From Papiliotrema nemorosa (taxonomy: Eukaryota > Basidiomycota > Tremellomycetes > Tremellales > Rhynchogastremaceae), in NCBI GenBank assembly GCA_032158125.1, contig JASKOT010000002.1, positions 682,001 to 746,000 of the forward strand: a DNA stretch of 64,000 nucleotides, read 5' to 3'. A program made the translations under genes and the position numbers. The notes under the pieces are model-generated. The model was not told the DNA's origin, searched no databases, and saw nothing but the letters and a program-made list of their open reading frames with translations. Shown here piece by piece: positions 1 through 9,793 of the stretch (the first letter of the stretch is position 1; every line of letters starts with the position of its first letter).

Positions 1-1102
1 GAGAGAATAAGATTGGAGAATTGTACGATACGATAGATATACATGAGTATGATGAGACTAGAAAGTTGGTGAGTGCCCCTTCACACCTACTCTCCACCTA
101 CGGCCGGGTAACACGGGGCATCGACCTCAAGCAGAAATCAGAGGTTCCTGTGCTGATGGCAGTACCCACAATGGGTTGGAAGTCGGGATAAGCGCGGAAT
201 GCCAGTTTATCTCTTCGAAGTAGCCGGCCTCAGCTCAAAGGTGATCGCGGCACATGAGAAGGCTACAGAGCTCAAGTAAGTTGCAACCCCCTCTCTTCGC
301 TTTGAGACTTGCTTTGGGCGCTGAATATGTAGAGCCGCAACAGATGGGATCCCAGCTTCGCCCAAGATGGCCAAACTATTCGCATTGTATGAAAATCTAA
401 CCAACTTCGTCACTCCCTGGTGTAGCGCTCTCAGTAATCGACCTTATTACCCCACGCCCATCACTCAGGGTTGTAACATTATCGATATAAAAGGCACGGG
501 CATCCGACAATTTTGGGATCTCAAGAACCACCTGCAAGACTCAAGTCAGCTCGCTACGGCTTATTACCCCGAAACGCTAGATAAGATCTTCGTAAATACC
601 CCTGCACCCCTTCATGCCTCAAAATCCATGCTGATGACAGATCATCGGTGCACCTTCATTCTTCCCCAGTGTATGGTCCTGGGTCAAGAGGTGGTTTGAC
701 CCAGTGGTCGTCTCGAAAATGTTCATTATATCCAACCATGAGGTCCTGCAAGTCTTATCGGAACATATAGACCCTCAAAGCATCCCTGCGAAATACGGCG
801 GTGGATTGCAATACAACTTTGGGGATATGCCAAATCTCTTACCGGATGTGTTGGAGGGATGGACTTGGGCGCCAGGCGTGGAACGGCTGCCGATCGGACC
901 GATACGTTGGGAAGAGGGAGAACAGGGAGAAATGGTCGCGATTGCTGTAGGGAGCGAGGAAGGGGTCAAGAGGCGGACGGTGGTGGGTAGCTTGAATAAG
1001 AATTGGAGGGAGTCAAAGTATCCGCCAGGAGGGGATACGGCGGCGGCGGAGACTTCGACTACGGTGCAGGAGCCTGTTGCACAGGGTCAAGTATCAGCAT
1101 AA
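1..1102 (+). CDS. Sec14-like CRAL-TRIO lipid-transfer protein (5' end outside window)
   Basis: This is the 3' part of a gene that begins before the window. Inferred exons are <1-68, 163-275, 333-591 and 641-1102, all in phase. The protein reads through the start of a CRAL-TRIO lipid-binding fold (YPQWVGSRDKRGMPVYLFEV), then ITQGCNIIDIKGTG, FIIGAPSFFPSVWSWVKRWF and the hallmark IPAKYGG near the end of the fold. The third intron was placed so that the conserved GAPSFF block is restored. Known members of the family exchange phosphatidylinositol and other lipids between membranes and feed phosphoinositide signalling. The tail after the domain (about 70 residues) is charged and unremarkable. The family is clear; which Sec14 homologue it is (SEC14, SFH or another) cannot be decided because the N-terminus is missing. 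Confidence 0.85.
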
Positions 1103-1832
1103 ATCGACTCCTGCTTTCGTATCGCATGTAGCATAATAGTCTCCTGTAATCTCTGCCTGGTCGCAGCGGTTTAGCCATTTTGCCGAGATATCAAGGTGAC
1201 GAGAGGGCTGGCTACACGCGTCGAAAGTCAGTCTCGACAACGCTCTTGTGTCTTTGCTACTGCCCGCCATGGACGGTTGTCGACCTCTGTCTTTCCTAGG
1301 ACACCTTCCTGGTATCCTCTCATCAGCCATTTACAGGGCCGTATGTGATGTCGAGGAGTGTGCACGGCGGAAGGATCGGTGGCCGAAGAGGCACAAAGGT
1401 GACCGTCGCCCAGCACCGCATTAGACGTATGCAGACTGCGTATACTCGACCATCCTGTACATCCGCTAGTCCGCGCAGAGGGATGTCTGGATCTTGTCAC
1501 CAAGGCATATATTCACTCTTGACTAGCGTTGACAACCTGGACAGTCCCATGCATCAAGGGTACGCTCTGATCGCTGATCTCCCGGGCTTGCAAACCGCCA
1601 TCACACCACACGAGTGACGATTTTCAGGAGTCGACCCAGAACGCACGGTATGTCCTTTGATATGCTTCTCCTCACTCACACAAGCTCACCGTAGTCCACA
1701 TCAGCACACTAGCCTTCCTCGACTCACGTTGATCGATCTTCACCTTTACGACGCATCAACACCTCCTCCCACCCCACTTCTTTTAGCTTCGTCCCCGTCC
1801 CTTTCTCTTCGGGCGTCATCCAACTTTCTCCC
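1103..1832. other. Intergenic region
   Basis: Between the Sec14-like gene and the next plus-strand gene. It holds the terminator side of one gene and the promoter/5' UTR of the other. Short open frames exist (for example 1345-1617 plus) but none shows family similarity or splice-supported extension. The last 200 bases are CT-rich, as is common in front of fungal start codons. Confidence 0.5.
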
Positions 1833-3762
1833 ATGTCTCTCGGTAGAAACACCATGCTGGTCCACATGGGCTTCGTCGTGCTCTGTGCTGCGAGTCTCGC
1901 GAGTTGGACCAACGCTTCACCTTCACCATCACGGCCTATCTACCCTGTTCGAAGACAACAATCAAGTTCAACTTCAACCACCACCAGTATGACGTTTGGT
2001 GCTTCGGCCTCGACGAGCGAATCGGGCAGCGGGGGAGATGCGACGGCCGGAGCGTTGTCCGTCACTATCATCATTCCCATTGCTGTCGTCTTTGGTCTCT
2101 TGATCCTATTGAGCATAGGGGTGGGTCACACAAGTCGCTCGGTACATGATGACTGATCCTTCCAGTGGGGATGTAGGAAACGTTTGATGGACCGTATTAG
2201 GAACAACAGTACACCAATCACGGGAAACATCACAGCGGAAGAGCTCTCTTCGGGACGTCGAAGTCGATCAGCCTCGACTGCCGCTTTGACGGGAACTTCA
2301 ACCGGGTCAAGTGCTGCTACTGCCTCGAGGGGAGGTACCAGTGGAGCTAGAGGACGAGAAGCAAGGCGGAATGTAAGGAGGACAGAGAGCGGGAGGAGTA
2401 TACGGACTTTACCCGAGTATAGCAAAGAAGCAGGAGACGAAGAGCTGGTTCTCGTTCGGTGAGTCGAAGAAGAGCCCGCTGTTCTGCGTATCAACTCATC
2501 ACAGTCAACGATCGGCCTCGAGTATTGAGGAAGAGGATGAAGATGGAGATGTGCTCGAGCAGGTGTCCAGTCCGGTAAACAACGATACGGATCCCCTCCA
2601 ACGTAGTGCGACGCATCGATCGACAAGATCGAATCGGTCGAGCCGTTCTGCAGCCAGCCCTGCCGGTGCCGCGGATGTGGCTGGGACGCAGGAAGTGGCA
2701 ATCTATGGGAGTGTACCTGTACCGAATGGAACACGGTCGGCGCCTTTGACCGAATCAAACGAAACACCCAGACGATCTCAATCCAGCGCATCAAGAATAT
2801 CAAGAAGAGGTTGGGGCGAGGCGCCGACTTACCTCGAAGCCATGTCTTCTCCCTCTTTCCTCGATTCTTCACGTCCATCTCTCGAGGCTGGCGTTCCACC
2901 TCCTCGTACACCTACATTCCGCGATCGGACATCCACCTCGTTCCGCGGGTTCTTGAACAAAGCAGGAGCAGGCATGTCTTCATTCCGGATGCCAAGTCAA
3001 CAGAGGGAAATGTCCAATCTCCCTTCCAACCGACACTCTTCCACCTCGCTCTTACTTCAACCCCAAACTTCCCGACTCTCGACTATGACTTCTGAATCGA
3101 GAGAAGGATCATCTTCGCCTTACTTGTCCCCGTGGGCTTCGACACATTCATTGTTACATATCTCGAGCCCTGTGCCGAATACAGCGGTCAGAGCGAGTTT
3201 CGATTCAACGTCTCTGCCTAGAGCGGGTTTGAGCAATGATCAGATGAAGTTTTTAAGCTCGTCTGACGCTGTAAATCTGGTCGGCGTGAAACTCGGCGAT
3301 GTACCCGCCAACAAGAGGAGGAGGAGGAGCGAGGCGACATCCACGGGAGGTGATAGTCCCGGAAGAGGAAGCGGATCTAACGAGCTCCCTCCGCCGAGCT
3401 GGGAAGATAGTCAGGCAGAATCCGAGGCGACGGCAAATTCTGCTGGTCCGAGTGGTAGCGGCACCAATGAGGGAACTCCATCAACCGTTGCAGGAATAAA
3501 CGTTCAGCCTGGGGAGGGGGAAACTGGAAGGGAGGAAGAAGGGTCTCTCGAGCAAGAGCATCCGATAGCAGCGACGGCTCCGATACTCATTGTCCCCACG
3601 CAACCTCCACCTACCGCTGCGACAGACGCCACCGGTGCCAGCGATGCGACCAGTGCTCCTTCGGTCGAGATTGAACCACCCACTCCGACCATTGCGAGTC
3701 ACACGCCCGTTTCCTCAACTCTGCACCACACGCCGACAACGGCATCAGCAGCTGCAAAATGA
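1833..3762 (+). CDS. Single-pass membrane protein with Ser/Thr-rich ectodomain and long cytoplasmic tail
   Basis: Exons 1833-2120, 2166-2458 and 2505-3762 give 612 residues in one frame. The N-terminus is a signal peptide (hydrophobic core MLVHMGFVVLCAASLASW; initiation at the 8th codon is possible). A short Ser/Thr-rich stretch of about 50 residues follows, then a membrane helix (LSVTIIIPIAVVFGLLILLS) and a basic stop-transfer GCRKRLMDRIR. The remaining 500 residues are low-complexity, Ser/Arg- and Pro-rich with acidic patches, and look disordered and cytoplasmic. The layout resembles small fungal wall-sensor-like proteins (Mid2/Wsc layout), but no WSC or other cysteine-rich sensor domain is present, so no function is assigned. 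The motif APTYLEAM in the tail resembles PxY adaptor-binding motifs; this is only a resemblance. Confidence 0.75.
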
Positions 3763-3952
3763 AGGTAAGGGTCGCAATTATGCTTTGGCAAAGATCTCTA
3801 ATTGCTTTGTATCGGGTGGACAATCTAGACAGACTATTTACGACAGAGTACGATTTTTCCACGATGTATCCAAACTGTCTCCAATCTCGATGATATCAAG
3901 ATACAACTGTTTGACGATATAGTCAAATACGATGCCACAATGTGGCTCAAAA

Positions 3953-5201
3953 CTACTTTTTCCCACAGCAAACACAATGTTGCGCCCGAGTTCGAGTCGA
4001 AAATAGTACTTGATGCTCGATGATTTCTCGGAGATCCCTCTGCTCGAAATATCTCCAAAAACGTTCAGTCGCATTTTGATTTGCTTCCTCCTCTTCTTGC
4101 AATTCTATCGATATAGCGCGAGGACAATGTCCGACTCCTATGAACTCGTATGAGCATCTTGGGGGAGCGAGCAATGAGACTACAACTCCCATTTCTTCTA
4201 TTTGCGTACGCACCGTGCTCTGTTGCTCGAGGTCGGCTCTGAAAGTGCTTCCACCGTACCTGACATTGCTCAAGCTCCCCCGTAGGTCGTCCTGATAGAA
4301 TACCCTGATGCGAGTATTCTGGGTTGATATGGGTAAACTTTGTTCTTGAACGCCATGCAAGACCACCTCTTCCAACCTCGTCCATCTCGCCATGAGGGCC
4401 CCAACGACATTCGTCATTCCCACTTTGTGGATATAATCCCATAATCCCTCTCTATCAAATTCCCACTCGAGCCACGTTCGCTCATAATCGCCTAGTGGAT
4501 CTTGTTGGTATTTCCTCGTGTAAAACCCAGCTTTATCCATTCCGGATGAATAGTCTACGCAGAGATGAGTTGGCGAAAGGGAGTCTTGGAGAGTACTGAG
4601 GAGGTCGTGATACTTCCCATCGGCTGTCAGACCGAGATGTCGGGTCAGACTGTGCCCAAGAGTAAGATGAGTCACGTTGAGGAAGGGTTCTTTGTTCATA
4701 GTGGAGGATGGGTCAGGGTTGATGCTGCAAAATGATTTCAGAGAGGGAATATCTTGAAGTAGGAGGTTGGTAACTCTTCGCATTCGTTCATATCTCTTCT
4801 TCTTTATCGCTTGATTTGAAGCGTCTAGTCCAGTCTCGAACGGACACCGTCGAGTCGAGGCTAAGAATCCGTTCGTTTTGTCTGTCTCTATCAGCCAGAA
4901 TGCGAGCACGGGTGAACATACCACTGGACAACCGCCATGAGACGCTACAATGGTCGAGCTTGACGATCTGCAGGTGGTACGTGGTGAGCGGCTCAAACAT
5001 GCTATAGAACCCCTTGGAGACTCTTGACAGTCTCGATATGACATCTTGATCTGGGTCCATCTTGAGATAAGCTTGAAGAGCATAGAAAAAGTCCCAGTCG
5101 AGGGAGATGGGACGTTTAGGGTATCCACCGATTGAAAGCCTCGCACGTTTGACCGGTCCAATTCTTCTGAATGAGTTTGAAGCGGGTCGCCTAATGGTCA
5201 T
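3953..5201 (-). CDS. F-box/LRR-like protein of unknown function
   Basis: Two exons, complement(4922-5201) and complement(3953-4860), joined by a 61-nt intron with donor GTATGT and acceptor TTAG, restore one frame of 395 residues. The N-terminal 70 residues (RPISLDWDFFYALQAYL, then SRLSRVSKGFYSMFEPLTTYHL) have the helical pattern of an F-box-like domain. The middle (LLQDIPSLKSFC, LNVTHLTLGHSL, THLCVDY, LEEVVLHG) has spaced Leu/Val typical of irregular leucine-rich repeats found in fungal F-box proteins. This suggests a substrate receptor for a ubiquitin ligase, but the F-box is weak and the call is an inference. The protein ends with a Cys pair (HCVCCGKK), which is unusual. Confidence 0.6.
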
Positions 5202-5604
5202 GCTTGATGAGCCTTGCGCAAGATGATCTATCTGAGTTTCAAGTATTTCGTATTGTCAGAACGACGTTGAGTCAAGCTATCAAAGTGATGAGGAGGAGTC
5301 GGCCAACGAAGAAAGGACAAGCATTGGTGAGCAGAAGATTGGGATTACAGAAATCGTCCTGTACCCAACACGCAAAGAAGGGGGCGCCGTTTTGTCGACG
5401 TGATCGCGCGTCCCACGCACAGACCCCTTATGTCGGTGAGACTGGGACGCCACGGCTCGAAGCTGGAGGGATCCAAAGGCGAGAGGTTTCATTTTCATCA
5501 AGAAAAATATCGTATGGTCGTTCTACGCTTCCGAGTCTGTCGTATATTCTTGGCTAATCCGTTGACCCACCGCCATACCACATTATGCCACACCTTCGCC
5601 ATGC
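5202..5604. other. Intergenic region
   Basis: Lies between the start codon of the F-box-like gene and the 3' end of the AIM34-like gene, both on the minus strand. It should hold the promoter of the former. No conserved reading frame or structured element was seen. Confidence 0.5.
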
Positions 5605-6983
5605 CTAGTCCTTTCGCGCACCATGACCTACAATGCCCGCTCCACTGGGCTTGTTCCATTCTGCGTCTCCCTGCACGCTCCCCTTCTTTCCGCTAGATCC
5701 GTTTTTGCTGCCCGATCCCTCGTGATCTTCCGAGTGAGAGCTCTTCTTCTTCTTCCCACCACCCAGTAGCAGACCCAATCCGACAATACCACCAAAGATC
5801 CAAGCCCCTCTTCGTTCCTCGTCGTTCAATTTCTTGTCTGATGCCTTGTACTCTTTCTCCGGTTTGACGAACCCCTTGGCAGACCCGATGGTAGGTATCA
5901 AGGCTGTGGGGATACCCGTCGATTGGAAAGCCCTTCCAGGGGCACCTAGAGCGGAAGAAAAGGAAGCGGCCAACGCTTCGACATCGATCTCGGGTTCTTT
6001 AGGATCTTGCTCGAGCTTATGGGGATCGGTCGCCTCGTGCAGTGCGTGAGTGGGTCCACCGCCAATGTGAGTCGAAGCAGAGGCGACGGTGACGACTTTT
6101 GGCGTGTGCGCTTCAGGTTCCGGCTCCGGTGCCGTGGTAGGCGTTTTACCTTCAAAGTTGTCCGGTACGAGTGGCTTTCATCAGCCAGATGCCCACCTTG
6201 AGATGAAAAGCTCTACTCACAATGCTTTGAGCGACCTCGGGAGCCTTGTCGGTGATCTCGGGCAGTTGAATACCCAGTGCATCCTTGTCTGGCTCTGCAG
6301 CGACTTGCGTCTCGGGCAAACCAGGAGCAGCCGCCTCGGTCTCTGGTGAGATCTCCTCCGTCTTTGGTGCCTCGGTACGTTGAGAGACAACCTCTGGGCC
6401 TGTGGAGAGAACAGTCTCGGTGGAAACGGGAGCTTCGACCTCGGTGGTAGCGGCGTCCGATTTGGCTTTGCCTTTCTTTGGTGCAGAGACAGAAGCCGAG
6501 GTGGAGATGTGTCGGGCAAAGTTGGCTGATGAAATCTGGTGAGATGGAGTGACGGGCATGGGAGGGAGGAAGGCGGTAGCTTCCGAGCTCTTCAGTCGGT
6601 CAATCAGAAGCGACCTATCGTGAGTTAGCATGCGAGAGAGTAAGCAAAGGGAAAGCTCACTTGTTACCCGTTTGCGACAGCCCCCTATTCTTCAACTCTT
6701 GCTTGAGAGTGACCACAGTCTCCTTGCCCCAATTCCTCTGCGCCCCCAACGTCGTCGAGGCCAGCCCGGCAGACTGTTGTACATGGACAGGCGCAACAGG
6801 TGAAGCTTGCTGCAAAGCTGTCGCTCGGAGACTGCTCGAACTCTTCGATCCACGTAAAAGACCGGAAGAAATCTTCCTTCGGATCATATTGGAGTTGTAG
6901 ATGGATCTTTGGTGAGAAATGACAGATGATCGAAGCGAATGTGTATAGATGGATCGTGTCGACCTAGTGATGATAAGGGTCAT
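5605..6983 (-). CDS. AIM34: Mitochondrial SAP-domain protein, AIM34-like
   Basis: Exons complement(6661-6983), complement(6221-6614) and complement(5605-6174) give 428 residues. The N-terminus is Arg/Ser/Leu-rich without acidic residues, as expected for a mitochondrial presequence; a second in-frame ATG at 6887 (MIRRKISSGLLRG) is an equally good start. A SAP domain follows (ETVVTLKQELKNRGL then SQTGNKSLLIDRL), split by the first 46-nt intron. The middle is Ala/Glu/Pro-rich. Near the C-terminus is a short glycine-rich hydrophobic segment (AWIFGGIVGLGLLLGGG) followed by a lysine-rich tail, so the protein may be anchored in a membrane. Yeast Aim34 is a mitochondrial SAP-domain protein of unknown biochemical role. 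The family assignment rests on presequence plus SAP domain and is moderately firm. The gene is divergent from RER2. Confidence 0.72.
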
Positions 6984-7278
6984 CTGATGCTTTGTACGTG
7001 TGGAGGAGGGGAGCGAGGCTGGAATATGAGATGTATGGGTTGTTGACGTTGGAGCGATGTGTATGGGTTGGAGTAGCGAATCGTCCTGTCGGATGGGGGA
7101 GGGGGGGACCATGATGAAATCTCGCCACCCACGTGAGTGCCACGTGGATCATGGTAACGAGTACCGCGTTTCAGATATTGCCAGCCGAAACCCGCCAGCA
7201 GGACCAGGTCAGTCTCGACGTCTTATCGATAAGAATCGCACCTCAATCTCGCCCAAGCCACCGCAGGATCGGGCTGCA

Positions 7279-8369
7279 ATGCTCACCAAGTCATCTTCAC
7301 AGTCATCGCCTCGGGGATTCGTCTCTGTCGCCTTGCACCGCATACATGCTCTCCTCACGACCCTTCTTCTCTACCTCCTTTCATTGGGACCCATGCCAAG
7401 ACATGTAGGGTTCGTGATGGATGGGAATCGTCGTTATGCACGGAACAAAGGTATGCGAATATCACAGGGTCATACGGATGGTTTCCAGTCATTGAGAAGG
7501 GTGAGTCGTCCAGACGGATACTGAGTCGCCATGTTGATGTCCCAGACATTGGAGGTCTGCTTGAAACTCAAGATTCGAGTAGTATCAATCTACGCTTTCG
7601 CCATTGATAATTTCTCAAGAGACGAACAGGAAGTGGACGCTTTGATGGCGTTAGCTAGGACAAGGTTGATGGAGCTCTGTCAACATGGGTTAGAGGGAAC
7701 CTCCCCGCTGTTGAATCAAAGCTGATCCTCAGTGACCTGTTACAGGAATACGGTGTACGGGTGAGATTCATTGGGCGGAGAGAGATGTTACCAGATTACT
7801 TGAGGGCCGCTGTAAGCGAGATGGAGACGATGACCTCGAACAACAAGGAGTATGTCTCGGTTCATCTTGGTCTCACGGCGAGCTAACATGTTCAGGGGAG
7901 TATTGAATGTCTGCTGCCCATACTCTTCACGAGACGAGATTGTGCACGCTGTCAAGGACACGATTCAATCTGCTCAAACAGATGGACAAAGCTCAACGTG
8001 CGTATACCCCTACATATCCAGCTCACATCAGCAGTATCACCGAGCGAATAGTCTTTGACAACCTGGAAACGTGCCAAAGTGTGGAGAATATCGATTTCGA
8101 AGGTCGCTATAACCCGGAGGACATCTACAACAATCCCGGTCATCTCGACATTCTAGTCCGCACATCAAATGTCAAGCGTCTGAGTGATTTCATGATGTGG
8201 CAGGTGGGATAGGCCTCTGAATCTCCGAACATCGCTAATGCCCTAGGCGAGCGAGAATACACAACTTCATTTCGTCAAGACATATTGGCCAGAGTTTGGG
8301 TTGACAGACATGTTGCCAATCTTACTTGGGTGGCAGCAAAAGGTTTGGCTCAAGTCGATCTCCAGGTGA
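7279..8369 (+). CDS. RER2: Dehydrodolichyl diphosphate synthase (cis-prenyltransferase)
   Basis: Six exons (7279-7500, 7546-7688, 7733-7849, 7896-7997, 8032-8203, 8247-8369) give 292 residues. It builds the long polyprenyl diphosphate precursor of dolichol on the ER membrane, needed for N-glycosylation. All cis-prenyltransferase regions are visible: [14 protein letters not shown] with the catalytic Asp, [24 protein letters not shown], and [19 protein letters not shown], then VKTYWPEF. A hydrophobic N-terminal helix ([13 protein letters not shown]) precedes the catalytic domain. No C-terminal RxG motif is seen, so by analogy with yeast Rer2 and human DHDDS it probably needs a Nus1/NgBR-type partner. 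The intron at 7998-8031 is only 34 nt. The end may be either the TGA at 8367-8369 or, if an optional intron after 8365 is removed, a stop some 65 bases later. Confidence 0.93.
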
Positions 8370-8518
8370 GATTTAGGTTCACGATGTATACTATGTCTTC
8401 CTCGTACAGGGAATTTCATCTCGAGATCAGTCAGTGATGAGAGTGGTGTCACGTGCAGGGTATAAAAATGAGGGGTATACAGTACAACCACACCGCGTAT
8501 TCGATCAGCTGGCAACAC

Positions 8519-9256
8519 CTAGTCGCACCGCCCATCCTCTGGCCCATCTTTCCACCTCCTATTCAGGCTGCTCCAATCGCACTTGAATGTCTCCTTGCCC
8601 AGCTTCACATTGACCTCATTATGTCTCTCACACAACCACCGACTCAACGCTTCACGCCCGCTCACATCCGGCGGATGCTCTTTAACCTTTTCTTGAAAGT
8701 CATCTGCGCAAGGCGTACAGGGGTATAATAGCGATAGAGACGATAAGAGGCTGATCATGTTCCGTTGGGTGGCGGGCGGGGCGGAGAGGGGATAGTAAGC
8801 CGCGGTGGTATGTAAGAATGTCCAGGTCGATCTTCCTAATAGGGCGGTATCTGCCGGGCAATCTTTCCTGTCGAGAGATTGAGGTGTGGAAGATGAGGAT
8901 CCGGTGGTGTCTAGCTCGGTATCCCTTGTGGACTGGCCCTTAGAGCTTGCAATCATGGAGGCGAACCCGGCCATCGCACCCATGGCGCCCGAAGATGTTG
9001 ACGATGACGAAGAAGCCGATGCGGGACGTGAGGACGATTCACCAACAGACGAAGATGAAGATGAAGAAGAAGAAGTCGAAGGCGATTTGACCTTCTTGAA
9101 CATTTTCATCTTACCGTAGTCTTGCCATGAATTGCAGACTTTGCAGACTTTCCCTTCGGCATCGAGGATGAGTCCCGGTGGAAGGTGAGGATGTGTCTCT
9201 TTGCTCGTCTTGAGCGGTTGCGACGACGCTGCCGAACTGCCTGACTCGTTGACCAT
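8519..9256 (-). CDS. ERV1: FAD-linked sulfhydryl oxidase of the mitochondrial intermembrane space
   Basis: Intronless, 245 residues. Erv1/ALR proteins reoxidise Mia40 in disulfide relay import and pass electrons to cytochrome c. The N-terminal shuttle motif is CKVC (GKVCKVCNSWQDY). The catalytic domain begins at LGRSTWTFLHTTAAYYP, contains the active-site CxxC in YPCTPCADDF, the FAD-binding region WLCERHNEVNVKLGK and the structural Cys pair closing at FKCDW. A serine-rich linker of about 60 residues separates the shuttle CxxC from the domain, as in yeast, but it is unusually pure in Ser. The gene is convergent with RER2; their stop codons are about 150 bases apart. Confidence 0.95.
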   Translation of the reverse strand: MVNESGSSAASSQPLKTSKETHPHLPPGLILDAEGKVCKVCNSWQDYGKMKMFKKVKSPSTSSSSSSSSSVGESSSRPASASSSSSTSSGAMGAMAGFASMIASSKGQSTRDTELDTTGSSSSTPQSLDRKDCPADTALLGRSTWTFLHTTAAYYPLSAPPATQRNMISLLSSLSLLYPCTPCADDFQEKVKEHPPDVSGREALSRWLCERHNEVNVKLGKETFKCDWSSLNRRWKDGPEDGRCD

Positions 9257-9793
9257 GGCTGCGCCAATCCGACTGGCCTCAGAGGTCTTTGTTGGGTCTT
9301 CGAATGGTGCAGAAGTGCATAGGTAGTACAGTCAGCGTCGTCACGATCGACTGGCTTATCAATCCATCCCCCCCCCCCCCCATCGGCGATCCCCGAATAG
9401 GTGTGCCACGTCATTGCATCCCTTCCCCCCGCGGGAGCAACAACAAGCAATTCGACGCGTTTTGGTCTGATTTCTCTGCATCTTATTCACATTCTGAATC
9501 TTTGCTAGGCAGACAGGAGCAGATTATAGCATCGGGAAAAAAACGTGAGCGTCATGTCTGATTAGTATTGCGCTCCTCAGCTGAGCGAACAGAGCCCGTC
9601 AAACGTCTCTGTGCAAGAGTCGTGCGATGTCAACCCTCACATCCATTCCCTCGTCTTCGAGCCATATTGCCTAAAGCAAGCCATCACGGGGCAAAGTCAT
9701 CTCTAGGAATATTCCAAGCTGCTTTCTCGACTACTCGGGGGGGAAACTTGGACCACGCGTCAGATGAGAGCAATATAGCATCAAGCTCGAGAG
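9257..9793. other. Divergent promoter region with poly-C tract
   Basis: Separates ERV1 (minus) from the next gene (plus). Contains a run of 14 cytosines at 9368-9381. Open frames here are short, mutually overlapping and without recognisable similarity; an upstream non-coding or coding exon of the following gene cannot be excluded. Confidence 0.5.

Noticed and set aside
1345..1617. 90-codon plus-strand frame in the first intergenic region
   Set aside because: Overlaps minus-strand frames of similar length and has no recognisable pattern.
4861..4921. Apparent frameshift in the F-box-like gene
   Set aside because: Explained by a 61-nt intron with good donor (GTATGT) and acceptor (TTAG) that restores phase.
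5204..5557. 117-codon plus-strand frame upstream of the F-box-like gene
   Set aside because: Overlaps the expected promoter, has no similarity and no splice support.
9368..9381. Poly-C run of 14
   Set aside because: A simple homopolymer in a promoter region; listed with its region but not treated as a separate element.
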